From Alphaproteobacteria bacterium (GTDB lineage Bacteria > Pseudomonadota > Alphaproteobacteria > Micavibrionales > Micavibrionaceae), in NCBI GenBank assembly GCA_016125135.1, contig WGMJ01000017.1, positions 119,907 to 183,906 on the forward strand: a stretch of DNA of 64,000 nt, read 5' to 3'. Position 1 is the stretch's first letter. The number at the start of each line of letters is the position of its first letter. The position numbers and the translations under genes were made by a program. Below the pieces are notes generated by a model, which saw only the letters and a program-made list of their open reading frames with translations, searched no databases and was not told where the DNA came from. Of the stretch, positions 53,154 to 61,557 are shown in pieces.

Positions 53154-54131
53154 ATGCTGAAACAGGCCACAGACCAAGCTATTCGTGAAGCGGCGGAAAT
53201 TATCAAATCCGGCGGTTTAGCGGCATTCCCGACTGAAACCGTCTATGGCCTTGGGGCGAATGCGCTAGCAGGCACGGCAGTTGCAAAAATATTCGAAGCC
53301 AAAGACCGCCCGAAATTCAACCCGCTTATCAGCCATCTAACAAGCCTAGAAGAAGCCGAAAAATACGGTGCGTTTAATGACCGTGCAAGAAAAATTGCAC
53401 GTGCTTTTTGGCCTGGCCCGTTAACGCTTATCGTTCCGCGTAAGGAAAATTGTGAAATTTCAGAACTCGCCTCTGCGGGTCTTGCAACAATTGCCTTGCG
53501 TGTTCCCTCGCATCCCGTTGCGTTAAAGCTTATTGAATATGCGGGCGTGCCTATTGTTGCGCCAAGTGCGAATAAAGCCGGTACGCTCAGCCCCACAACG
53601 CCTGCTTATGTTGCGCAAAGTTTCGGGCCTGATTTATTTGTACTGGCAGCGGGCGGTACTCAAGTGGGGTTGGAATCAACTGTGCTGGATTTAACAGGGG
53701 AAGGGCCTGCGCTCCTGCGCCACGGCGCTATTTTAAAAGAAGATATTGAAGCGGTTCTAGAATGCGAAGTTACAATTGATACTGAAGCAAAAGACAATAA
53801 GCCAAAATCACCGGGGCAATTACTGCGTCACTATGCGCCGTCTATTCCGCTACGTTTAAAAGCCGTTGATGTTGAGCAAGGTGAGGCGCTACTGGCTTTC
53901 GGGTCAGTAAAATTCATGGGCGTGAAGGGTGGCGGCTTTGCCAAAGATTTGCCACCACATGCCTATAAAAACCTTAGCGAAACGGGCGATTTATATGAAG
54001 CCGCCGCAAATCTTTTTTCTTACCTGCATGCCCTCGATAATAGCAAAAACAAAGGGATAGCTGTCATGGATATCCCCGACCAAGGGCTTGGCATCGCTAT
54101 AAATGACCGTTTGAAACGTGCCGCCGCATAA
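53154..54131 (+). CDS. L-threonylcarbamoyladenylate synthase (Sua5/TsaC type)
   Basis: The YrdC domain (GGLAAFPTETVYGLGANAL, IFEAKDRPKFNPLISHL, FWPGPLTLIVPR, APSANKAGTLSPT) is followed by a C-terminal SUA5 domain (SPGQLLRHYAPSIPLRLKAV), giving 325 residues. It makes threonylcarbamoyl-AMP for t6A37 in tRNA. The two-domain form is Sua5 rather than the short TsaC. It is divergent from the ParA-like gene. Confidence 0.94.
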   Translation: MLKQATDQAIREAAEIIKSGGLAAFPTETVYGLGANALAGTAVAKIFEAKDRPKFNPLISHLTSLEEAEKYGAFNDRARKIARAFWPGPLTLIVPRKENCEISELASAGLATIALRVPSHPVALKLIEYAGVPIVAPSANKAGTLSPTTPAYVAQSFGPDLFVLAAGGTQVGLESTVLDLTGEGPALLRHGAILKEDIEAVLECEVTIDTEAKDNKPKSPGQLLRHYAPSIPLRLKAVDVEQGEALLAFGSVKFMGVKGGGFAKDLPPHAYKNLSETGDLYEAAANLFSYLHALDNSKNKGIAVMDIPDQGLGIAINDRLKRAAA

Positions 54132-54136
54132 AATAT

Positions 54137-54165
54137 TTGACATATTGTACAGATGGGCGTATGTT
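54137..54165 (+). promoter_or_regulatory. Sigma-70-type promoter of the 109-residue gene
   Basis: TTGACA at 54137-54142 (perfect -35), a 17-base spacer, TATGTT at 54160-54165. It lies six bases past the Sua5 stop and 28 bases before the ATG of the next gene. Confidence 0.6.
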
Positions 54166-54192
54166 TAGCCAGAATTTAAAAAAGGGTGACCT

Positions 54193-54522
54193 ATGGGCGA
54201 AAAAATCAGTTTTACACTAGAAGTTGATGCAAATCTATTAGAGAGAGACGGTCAGGGCCGCTTGTCTGAAATTGTGGCAAAGGCCGTGGGCAATACTTTT
54301 GCAGCCCTTGTTGAAGAAGGTACGCGAGGGAAGCGGCTCAGTGCAGGTGTTAATCTTGATCCTAACCAGCCTGTGTCAGCTGAAGAAGGCGCTGCTATGG
54401 ATGAAGTGGTTGCAAAAATTCTGGCTGGTGAAGGCGCATCTGATGAAATAGATGCGCTGATGAGTGCGGCAAAAGGCACTTCAGGCCGCGTGGGCTTTGT
54501 CACGATTACAAGGGCGCCTTAA
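54193..54522 (+). CDS. Hypothetical protein, 109 residues
   Basis: The product is acidic and Ala/Glu-rich with a predicted helical N-terminal half (LERDGQGRLSEIVAKAVGNTFAALVEEG) and a Glu/Ala-rich second half (SAEEGAAMDEVVAKILAG). A good promoter (54137-54165) and an AAGGGTGA ribosome site precede it. No known family is recognised. It converges with the 307-residue unknown gene, three bases apart. Confidence 0.65.
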   Translation: MGEKISFTLEVDANLLERDGQGRLSEIVAKAVGNTFAALVEEGTRGKRLSAGVNLDPNQPVSAEEGAAMDEVVAKILAGEGASDEIDALMSAAKGTSGRVGFVTITRAP

Positions 54523-54525
54523 ATT

Positions 54526-55449
54526 CTAATGTGATTCCAGTAAAGGTGCTTCGGGCCTGCTGCCTGATGCTGACGCGGCGTGTTCAAACGCACGTAATCT
54601 TAGAACATCTACAAGTGCACGGGCGATAGCAGGGTCCTGACGGCGTAGAGCAGCTAACGCTAGTTGCTTTATATCGACAGGCGGCGCAGGAACATAAGTT
54701 TCATTAAAGTCATAAACCCGCGTATAAAGAATTTCACTTAAAGAAGCGCTTTCAAGCCCGAGGCGTGCTTTGCCAATCTCTTCAGCGACACTTGAAATGG
54801 AACCCTTATAAAGGCCGGTGGGACAAAACTCCCCATGAATTTGTTCGGCACTGGTTTTGCCGTTAATCACAACTGGCAAATTATCCGGCTCTACAACGGC
54901 AAGTGCGCGGGCATTGAATTTTTCCCTTATTTCCAATGGCACAATAACATGGGCCGAAAATGATATGGCAGGTACAGGCGGGTTGCCGGTGCGCGTGTGG
55001 TAATCAGGTATCGGCGGGTTGGGGATCGAAAGTTTTGCGAGTTCGGGAAATGCGGCCTTAATAATATTGCGGTCATTATAGTCAATTGAGTCGAGTGCCC
55101 CGCGCGCGGCCATGATCTCGTGCTCATCATCTTCAAAATCAACGCCGAAAATTTCATAGACAAGTTCATGGATACGGATTTGTGAGGGGTCAATTGCACG
55201 GAATTCATTTAATTCCAGCCAGCCACTTTGAAGTTCTTTCAACCGCGTTTTTGCTTGTGCATGAGTCTCGAAGCCAGCGCGCAGTGAGCCTGTATCAAAG
55301 CCATGCGCATTATATTTTCCTTCGCAGGCAAGGCCGTGTCCTGCCTCTCGATCAATTACCAGCAGGGTATCTTCTTGGCGGTAGTTTTTGCCCTGTGCCA
55401 TCAGAACATAGGTTTTTGCACGGATAAAATGATCGGTATAAGCGGCCAT
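54526..55449 (-). CDS. Hypothetical protein, 307 residues
   Basis: No family is recognised. The protein begins MAAYTDHFIRAKTYVLMAQGKNYRQ and includes DTLLVIDREAGHGLACEG, an acidic stretch (VDFEDDEHEIMAARGA), a Pro-rich linker (LSIPNPPIPDYHTRTGNPPVP) and a basic helical end (LAALRRQDPAIARALVDVLRLRA). No signal peptide or membrane segment is evident. It is preceded by a divergent cysteine hydrolase-like gene. Even codon use and the long open frame support a real gene. Confidence 0.65.
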   Translation of the reverse strand: MAAYTDHFIRAKTYVLMAQGKNYRQEDTLLVIDREAGHGLACEGKYNAHGFDTGSLRAGFETHAQAKTRLKELQSGWLELNEFRAIDPSQIRIHELVYEIFGVDFEDDEHEIMAARGALDSIDYNDRNIIKAAFPELAKLSIPNPPIPDYHTRTGNPPVPAISFSAHVIVPLEIREKFNARALAVVEPDNLPVVINGKTSAEQIHGEFCPTGLYKGSISSVAEEIGKARLGLESASLSEILYTRVYDFNETYVPAPPVDIKQLALAALRRQDPAIARALVDVLRLRAFEHAASASGSRPEAPLLESH

Positions 55450-55539
55450 AAGGTTTTATAGGTGGGCCGGACGGACCAAGTCAATACTTATGGTAATGCC
55501 CGTGCGGCGGAGATTTGTCTTGTAATATTTGCTTGAATT

Positions 55540-56178
55540 ATGGTAATAAGCGCCATGAGTTTTGGTGTTGTACTTATTGATTATCAGGAAAGGTTTTGCG
55601 ACCCGGGCGGCTGGAACGACCGCACCGCGCGTTTAAGCCAAAAATTTACTATTGCCGCGCGGGGCGAAGGACAGGATGTTGTCGAATTCCATTTTCGCGG
55701 TGATGGCGCAAGCTGGCCCTTGAGGGATGTGCCGCCTGCAGAAAACGAAATCTATTACAAGTGTCAAAACGGGTTTTTTGCCAAAGGTGAAGAAGAAACA
55801 CGGTTTATCCAAGACGCTAAAGGGCGGGGCTGGACTCATATAGCCTATGGCGGTTGTAATATTGAATATTGTGTAGAAGACACTCTCGATGGCAGTACGG
55901 CACTGAAGGATTTTAAAACAGCGGTTTTCGTGGATCTGATATCGGCTCTACCGCATCATCGCATTAATCAATCTAAACTGCGTACCACGTTCAAACGCTG
56001 GCAAGGTTGGGGCGTTACATTACTTCATTCAGACAGTTACCTTCGCTATCAAGGTCTGCCCGATCTGGTTTACGGAGAGGCACTTAGTGCAAAGGACGCT
56101 GCCAAGATTACACTTCAAAACAAGCGCGGACGTAAAAGTGCCATAAACTCTATATTTCCCTTGCATTTCATGGGCTAA
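55540..56178 (+). CDS. Putative isochorismatase-fold cysteine hydrolase
   Basis: Motifs of the isochorismatase-like (cysteine hydrolase) family are visible: Asp in FGVVLIDYQERFCDPGG, Lys in EIYYKCQNGFFAKG and the Cys nucleophile in YGGCNIEYCVEDTLDG, giving the D-K-C triad order. The substrate is unknown, and the C-terminal 60 residues (ITLQNKRGRKSAINSIFPL) are unlike typical members. ATG 55540 and ATG 55555 (MSFGVVLID) are both possible; neither has a strong ribosome site. It precedes the rpsF operon by 72 bases. Confidence 0.65.
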   Translation: MVISAMSFGVVLIDYQERFCDPGGWNDRTARLSQKFTIAARGEGQDVVEFHFRGDGASWPLRDVPPAENEIYYKCQNGFFAKGEEETRFIQDAKGRGWTHIAYGGCNIEYCVEDTLDGSTALKDFKTAVFVDLISALPHHRINQSKLRTTFKRWQGWGVTLLHSDSYLRYQGLPDLVYGEALSAKDAAKITLQNKRGRKSAINSIFPLHFMG

Positions 56179-56250
56179 TTTGCTTTATAGCGCTTACATA
56201 AACCTCGTTGGTGATAATTATGTCAACCAACAAACCCATGAGGAGCAAAT

Positions 56251-56607
56251 ATGGCGATTTATGAGACCGTGCTCATCGCACGCGCCGAGTTGACCCCCGC
56301 ACAGGTGGAAAAACTCACAAAAGACTTTGCTGACGTTCTCGTCAAAGGCAAAGGAAAGATCCTGAAAACCGAACAATGGGGCCTGCGCACGCTGGCTTAC
56401 CGCATCAACAAGGCCCGCAAGGCTCACTACGCGTTGATCGAGAGCGAGTGCCCGTCAGAAGCACTTGTCGAGATGGAGCGCCAGATGCGCATCAACGAAG
56501 ACGTTGTTCGTTACATGTCACTGAAACTGGAAGAGCCAACAAAAGGCCAATCTAAGGTTCTTGACAAGAGCAATGATAATGATCGTTTTGAAGAGGAGGC
56601 CGCCTAA
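56251..56607 (+). CDS. rpsF: 30S ribosomal protein S6
   Basis: [46 protein letters not shown] and [13 protein letters not shown] identify S6, which binds S18 on the 30S platform. Length is 118 residues. A strong GAGGAG ribosome site precedes it. Its TAA overlaps the rpsR ATG (TAATG). Confidence 0.97.
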   Translation: MAIYETVLIARAELTPAQVEKLTKDFADVLVKGKGKILKTEQWGLRTLAYRINKARKAHYALIESECPSEALVEMERQMRINEDVVRYMSLKLEEPTKGQSKVLDKSNDNDRFEEEAA

Positions 56608-56963
56608 TGTCTGCAGCTGAAATCCCAACCGCAAGAAGGCCATTTTTCAAGCGTAAAAAATCCTGTCCCTTCAGTGGCCCGAAAGCCCCTGCGATTGACT
56701 GGAAAGATGTTAAACTGATGAAGAAGTTTATTTCCGAGCGCGGAAAAATTCTTCCATCACGTATCACAAACGTATGTCAGAAAAAGCAGCGTGAGCTGGC
56801 CCGTGCTATCAAGCGCGCCCGCTACATGGCGCTTATTCCTGCTGTACAGATCGAAATGGACAAGAGCGACCGTCCTGCTTTCGTTCCACGTGATCGCGAG
56901 CAACGTTTTGATCGCGGCGGTGACCGTGGCGAACAACGCTTTGACCGTACTGACAGAGAATAA
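56607..56963 (+). CDS. rpsR: 30S ribosomal protein S18 with repetitive tail
   Basis: [67 protein letters not shown] is the S18 core split across residues 10-78. The protein has 118 residues against 75 in E. coli. The added tail from about residue 85 is Arg/Asp/Gly-rich with two EQRFDR repeats (residues 100-105 and 112-117). It is coupled to rpsF. Confidence 0.95.
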   Translation: MSAAEIPTARRPFFKRKKSCPFSGPKAPAIDWKDVKLMKKFISERGKILPSRITNVCQKKQRELARAIKRARYMALIPAVQIEMDKSDRPAFVPRDREQRFDRGGDRGEQRFDRTDRE

Positions 56964-56974
56964 GGAGCATCATC

Positions 56975-57556
56975 ATGACTGAGATTATTCTTTTAGAACG
57001 CGTGGAAAATCTGGGCAAAATGGGCGATGTCGTGCGCGTAAAGCCAGGCTTTGCACGTAACTTCCTGATCCCGCAGAAAAAAGCCCTGCGTGCAACCAAA
57101 GCCAACGTTGCATACTTTGAAACGCAGCGTAAAGCACTTGAAGCACAAAACCAGAAGTTTAAAGGCGAAGCTGAAGCACAAGCGAAAAAAATCGAAGGTG
57201 CCAAGCTTGTTATTATTCGCCAAGCAGCAGAAGGTGGCCAGCTTTTTGGTTCTGTTTCTGCACGTGACGTTGCCGATGCTGCAAATGCAAAAGGCTTTAA
57301 GATCGAGCGCAAGCAAGTTGCTTTGAACCAGGCGTTCAAAACAATCGGTTTGTTCCCAGTGCCTGTTTACCTGCACCCTGAAGTGAAGGTTGACGTGATC
57401 CTGAACATCGCACGTTCCGAAGAGGAAGCGAAAACACAGGAGAAAATAGGTAAAGCGCTTATTGCAGAAGAACCGAACAAAAAGGCCGCTATGAAAGCCG
57501 AAGAAAAAGCCGAAGAGGCCCCAGCTGAAACACCGGCAGAAGAAGCAGCAGCTTAA
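56975..57556 (+). CDS. rplI: 50S ribosomal protein L9 with acidic Ala/Glu/Pro tail
   Basis: IILLERVENLGKMGDVVRVKPGFARNFLIPQKKALRAT is the L9 N-terminal domain, joined by the long central helix to the C-terminal domain (GQLFGSVSARDVADA). The protein has 193 residues against 149 in E. coli. A tail from about residue 150 is rich in Glu, Ala, Lys and Pro (EEAPAETPAEEAAA). L9 lies at the base of the L1 stalk. Terminator follows. Confidence 0.97.
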   Translation: MTEIILLERVENLGKMGDVVRVKPGFARNFLIPQKKALRATKANVAYFETQRKALEAQNQKFKGEAEAQAKKIEGAKLVIIRQAAEGGQLFGSVSARDVADAANAKGFKIERKQVALNQAFKTIGLFPVPVYLHPEVKVDVILNIARSEEEAKTQEKIGKALIAEEPNKKAAMKAEEKAEEAPAETPAEEAAA

Positions 57557-57580
57557 ATTCTGCTCTAAGTTATTGATATT

Positions 57581-57606
57581 AAAGCCGCCTATATGGCGGC
57601 TTTTTT
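57581..57606 (+). terminator. Rho-independent terminator of the rpsF-rpsR-rplI operon
   Basis: AAAGCCGCC (57581-57589), loop TATAT, GGCGGCTTT (57595-57603) and a T run. A perfect nine-base stem. It separates the ribosomal genes from dnaB, which must therefore have its own promoter or read-through. Confidence 0.92.
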
Positions 57607-57680
57607 ATGCCCGTAATTCACAGGCAGGGAGCCAAATAAGTGTCGCATTGGCTGTGAATCCTGCTTAAAGTAAAGCAGCC

Positions 57681-59138
57681 ATGTCATCCACTGCACTTGC
57701 AAATACTGGCGGCCTTCGGGCTGTTGATTCTTCTTTGCCTTATAACCTCGAGGCAGAGCAAGGCATTCTGGGCGCGTTGATGATTGATAATAAAGCGCTC
57801 GAAAAAGTGGGTGATTTTCTTAAAGGCCAGCATTTTTATGCGGGCGTTCACCAGCGTATTTTCGAAGCTATTATCAAGCTGGTTGATCGCGGGCAAGCTG
57901 CAACACCAATTACACTGAAAAGCTATTTTGAAAAAGACCCCGCGCTCGAAGAAGCTGGCGGGGCGGCGTACTTGGGTGATCTTGCCGCCAATACGCTTGC
58001 AATTGTTAACGCCGAATTTTATGCGCGCACAATCTACGACCTTTTTATGCGCCGCCAACTTATGTCGCTCGGCCAAGAGGTGATCAGCGAGGCGGCAACG
58101 CATAATGTTGATGAGGAAGCCACCGAAATTGTTGAACGCGCCGAAGCAAAACTTTTTGCTCTCGCCGAAAGTGGTGAACTGAGCAACGGCTTCAAGTCGC
58201 TTCGTGAGTCTGTTTTAACAGCAGTTGAACTGGCAGATAAGGCATTTAATACCAAAGGCCATGTCACGGGTGTTACAACGGGCCTGAAGGATATAGACAA
58301 TAAAATGGGCGGTCTACAAAAGTCTGACCTTATTATTCTCGCCGGCCGTCCTTCCATGGGTAAAACTGCGCTTGCAACGTCTATGGCGTTTAAAGCTGCC
58401 AAGGCCTATGCCGACACAAACGGCAAAGAGGGGGCAATTACGGCCTTCTTCTCGCTCGAGATGTCGCACGATCAGCTCACAACACGTATTCTCGCTGACC
58501 TGTCTTCGATTTCGAGCGATAATATCCGCCGTGGCCAGATATCTGAAATGGAATTCAAACATTTCGCACGTGCGGCAAACGAGCTTTCAAATGTCCCGCT
58601 TTATATTGATGATACAGCGGCTCTTTCTATCAGTGCTATTCGTACACGTTGCCGCCGTTTGAAACGTCAGCACGGGCTTGGTATGATTGTGGTTGACTAT
58701 TTACAGCTTCTGCGTGGTTCCGGCACGCGCCAATCAGAACAAAACCGTGTACTTGAAATTTCTGAAATTACGCGCGGCCTTAAAGGCCTTGCTAAAGAAT
58801 TACAAGTGCCGGTGTTGGCACTCTCGCAGCTTTCACGTGCTGTGGAACAACGCGAGGATAAGCGCCCGATGCTTTCTGACCTTCGTGAATCCGGTTCTAT
58901 CGAACAGGATGCCGACGTTGTCATGTTTGTTTACCGCGAGGAATATTACCTCGAGCGTCTTCAGCCCGATGCCGAAGGCAAGCCGGATGATTTCGTGAAA
59001 TGGCAGGAGAAAATGGACCGCGTCCATAACGTGGCCGAGGCCATTATCGCCAAGCAGCGTCACGGGCCTATCGGCACGGTGAAAATGTTCTTTAACCCGC
59101 ATTTCACACGCTTTGCTGACCTCGATCAGCGGAATTAA
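57681..59138 (+). CDS. dnaB: Replicative DNA helicase DnaB
   Basis: The N-terminal domain (PYNLEAEQGILGALMIDNKAL) and RecA-like C-terminal domain (LIILAGRPSMGKTALATSMA Walker A; AFFSLEMSHDQLTTRIL; IVVDYLQLLRGSG Walker B; LSQLSRAVEQREDKRPMLSDLRESGSIEQDADVV) identify the replicative helicase. Length of 485 residues is normal. The region before it (57607-57680) contains one GAATC site (57656-57660, CcrM type GANTC). No intein is present. Confidence 0.97.
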   Translation: MSSTALANTGGLRAVDSSLPYNLEAEQGILGALMIDNKALEKVGDFLKGQHFYAGVHQRIFEAIIKLVDRGQAATPITLKSYFEKDPALEEAGGAAYLGDLAANTLAIVNAEFYARTIYDLFMRRQLMSLGQEVISEAATHNVDEEATEIVERAEAKLFALAESGELSNGFKSLRESVLTAVELADKAFNTKGHVTGVTTGLKDIDNKMGGLQKSDLIILAGRPSMGKTALATSMAFKAAKAYADTNGKEGAITAFFSLEMSHDQLTTRILADLSSISSDNIRRGQISEMEFKHFARAANELSNVPLYIDDTAALSISAIRTRCRRLKRQHGLGMIVVDYLQLLRGSGTRQSEQNRVLEISEITRGLKGLAKELQVPVLALSQLSRAVEQREDKRPMLSDLRESGSIEQDADVVMFVYREEYYLERLQPDAEGKPDDFVKWQEKMDRVHNVAEAIIAKQRHGPIGTVKMFFNPHFTRFADLDQRN

Positions 59139-59207
59139 GCTATTTCTTGCGGAAAAGCGCCCAGAAAAACTATTGGTATATCAGCCGCTTGATGGTAAAA
59201 ATGCGGC

Positions 59208-60044
59208 ATGAGTGAATCTTCCGCTTCCGGTATAATCCAGCATTTCGGCACCAAGCGCTTGCTGGTAAATTTCATGAATTTCCTGGCGTCTGTTGGTGCG
59301 CCGGTTCTGCGTTTCATGAACGCAACAGGCAAGCTGACTTATTTCGCAGCCCAGTCTGTTATCAATTGCTTTTTACCGCCTTATTATTTCCGCTCTGTTA
59401 TTCGCCAGTTTGGTGATATCGGTTACTATTCGCTTCCTGTTGTTGGTATGACAGCGCTTTTCACCGGTATGGTGCTGGCGCTGCAAAGTTACACAGGCTT
59501 TACACGGTTCAACGCAGAAGGGGCTATCGCCTCTGTTGTTGTGCTTTCTATCACGCGTGAACTTTCGCCTGTTTTGGCAGGTCTTATGGTTGCGGGGCGT
59601 GTGGGGGCATCCATTGCCGCCGAGATTGGTACCATGCGCGTGACAGAGCAGCTTGATGCGCTCACAACACTCTCTGTGAACCCGCATAAATATCTGATCG
59701 CACCACGTATTATTGCAGGCACGCTTATGTTGCCATTATTGGTGCTGCTTGGTGATATTATCGGCGTATTTGGTGGATATCTCGTTAGCGTTCATATGCT
59801 CGGGTTCAACCCGCATTCTTTCCTCTCGCAAAGCTGGGATGTTCTGGAATCAATGGATGTTATCTCCGGCCTTGTAAAGGCAGCCGTGTTTGGTTTTATC
59901 GTTACCTTGATGGGCTGCTATAACGGCTATAGTTCAGGCCGTGGTGCGCAGGGTGTTGGTGCGGCAACAACATATGCGGTTGTATCCTCCTCTATTCTTA
60001 TTCTTATCTTCAACTATATCCTGACGCAGGTGTTTTTCTCATGA
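59208..60044 (+). CDS. mlaE: MlaE-type ABC transporter permease
   Basis: The 278-residue membrane protein has the MlaE/YrbE core: FRQ-like entry FGDIGYYSLPVVGMTALFTGMVLALQSY, ITRELSPVLAGLMVAGRVGASIAAEIGTMRVTEQLDAL and the end CYNGYSSGRGAQGVGAATTYAVV. It forms the inner-membrane part of a phospholipid transporter that maintains outer-membrane asymmetry. Its stop overlaps mlaF (ATGA). The usual mlaD gene is absent downstream. Confidence 0.93.
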   Translation: MSESSASGIIQHFGTKRLLVNFMNFLASVGAPVLRFMNATGKLTYFAAQSVINCFLPPYYFRSVIRQFGDIGYYSLPVVGMTALFTGMVLALQSYTGFTRFNAEGAIASVVVLSITRELSPVLAGLMVAGRVGASIAAEIGTMRVTEQLDALTTLSVNPHKYLIAPRIIAGTLMLPLLVLLGDIIGVFGGYLVSVHMLGFNPHSFLSQSWDVLESMDVISGLVKAAVFGFIVTLMGCYNGYSSGRGAQGVGAATTYAVVSSSILILIFNYILTQVFFS

Positions 60045-60820
60045 CGGACCTGAAGATAAAAATGAAAGATGTTCATAAGGCGTTCGGTCCCAAGAGGGTT
60101 TTGAATGGCTTTAATCTCGATGTGCCAAAGGGCCAATCGGTGGTGATTATCGGCGGTTCCGGCACGGGTAAATCTGTAACACTAAAATGTATTCTGGGGC
60201 TTATGGATGTCGATAAAGGCTCGATCCTGATCGACGGCAAGGAAACAGCCAATATCCACGGCACGGAACGCAGTAAAATCATGCGAAAATTCGGCATGCT
60301 CTTTCAAGGCGGCGCATTATTTGACTCTCTTCCCGTTTGGGAAAACGTAGCGTTTGGTTTGATCCATGGCCAGCGCATGGGTCGTGAAGAAGCGCGCGAG
60401 ATTGCCATCCAGAAACTTGCTTCCGTTGGCTTGGCTTCACAGGTTGCTGATTTATTGCCTGCCGAGCTTTCAGGCGGCATGCAAAAGCGCGTAAGTTTGG
60501 CACGGGCTATTGCCGTGAACCCTGAAATTATTTTCTTCGACGAGCCAACAACCGGCCTCGACCCGATCATGGCAGACGTGATCAATGATCTGATTGTGAA
60601 ATGTGTGAAGGATCTCGGTGCAACAGCTGTTTCAATTACACATGATATGGCATCAGTACGTAAGATCGCCGACAAAGTAGCGATGCTGCATGAGGGGCGT
60701 ATCATCTGGTATGGCGATAAGTCTGAACTGGATAACTCAGGAAACCCATTTGTTGACCAGTTTATCCATGGCCGCGCGCATGGGCCCATCATGACGATTG
60801 GCGCTGCACAGGCAGCCTAA
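60041..60820 (+). CDS. mlaF: MlaF-type ABC transporter ATP-binding protein
   Basis: Walker A GGSGTGKSVTLKCILGL, Q-loop MLFQGGALFDSLPVWENVAFGL, signature LSGGMQKRVSLARAIA, Walker B IIFFDEPTTGLDPIM and the His loop SITHDMASVRK are all present. FDSLPVWENV is typical of MlaF proteins. It powers MlaE. The next gene runs in the opposite direction, so the operon ends here without mlaD, mlaC or mlaB. Confidence 0.94.
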   Translation: MTDLKIKMKDVHKAFGPKRVLNGFNLDVPKGQSVVIIGGSGTGKSVTLKCILGLMDVDKGSILIDGKETANIHGTERSKIMRKFGMLFQGGALFDSLPVWENVAFGLIHGQRMGREEAREIAIQKLASVGLASQVADLLPAELSGGMQKRVSLARAIAVNPEIIFFDEPTTGLDPIMADVINDLIVKCVKDLGATAVSITHDMASVRKIADKVAMLHEGRIIWYGDKSELDNSGNPFVDQFIHGRAHGPIMTIGAAQAA

Positions 60821-61557
60821 AGCTTTCGCAAATCTTCCATTATTTTCTGCGCGTCTTTTTCCATCGCAGCTATATCCGCGCTCGTTGGCGGCCTGTAATC
60901 CATCACACGTAGGTAACCGGGTAAATGTTTTTCCGAGAAGGCATCCCGCTGGTTGGAAAGATCGGCAGGGATTCGGTAATCCCACCATTCTTGGGGCAGC
61001 GGGAAGAGCGGGAAGTCCAATTTTGTTGCGGCCTGTTGCATAACAGCTTCAAGCAGCGCGCGATTCCCGATAATCTCCGGTGAGATTTTTGTGTAGTCTC
61101 GTGCCGCGCGGTTTTCTGCGCCAGCTTCAAACATTTCATCAACTTTTGTACCCATATCAATAGGTGTGCCATCTGGCAGTTCGGGCGCAACATCAACGGC
61201 AAAACCGCGCGGGTGCCCGCCTTGTCCGGGGTTTGAAAGCATTTGCGGTTCTTCTAGCCAGTATAAATGTTCTTTTACAACTTTTGTTTCTCGCATAGCC
61301 GCTTGTGCTTCTATGGGGCGTAGCCCGTCTGTAACGCGTAACCGCCAGCCTTTGGCAGCCTTTAAAATATCCGCGGCCAATAAAACAACTTTTGCCATTT
61401 CCACATCAAGACTTAAGAGCGCGTCAGGGTGGTAAAGCGGCTCCTTGAAAATATTCTCGTAATGGTCAGGCTGAGCATAAATGCTATCGATACGAATGTT
61501 GGCAATCGATTCAAAGATATTCAGCGGAATGAGCTTGGCGGGCCATATGTTTGTCAT
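60817..61557 (-). CDS. VanX/DdpX-like D-alanyl-D-alanine dipeptidase (M15D)
   Basis: The 246-residue protein has the peptidase M15D layout: Arg80 in VTDGLRP, zinc ligands His115 and Asp122 in GGHPRGFAVDV, and Glu190 in LPQEWWDY. In VanX the third zinc ligand is His in EWWH; here the residue is Asp193. The first Ser of SxHxxGxAxD is Gly. The enzyme cleaves D-Ala-D-Ala dipeptides; activity of this variant is uncertain. No signal peptide is present, so it would be cytoplasmic, consistent with dipeptide recycling. Its ATG overlaps the murD stop (ATGA), which suggests coexpression. Confidence 0.85.
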   Translation of the reverse strand: MTNIWPAKLIPLNIFESIANIRIDSIYAQPDHYENIFKEPLYHPDALLSLDVEMAKVVLLAADILKAAKGWRLRVTDGLRPIEAQAAMRETKVVKEHLYWLEEPQMLSNPGQGGHPRGFAVDVAPELPDGTPIDMGTKVDEMFEAGAENRAARDYTKISPEIIGNRALLEAVMQQAATKLDFPLFPLPQEWWDYRIPADLSNQRDAFSEKHLPGYLRVMDYRPPTSADIAAMEKDAQKIMEDLRKL

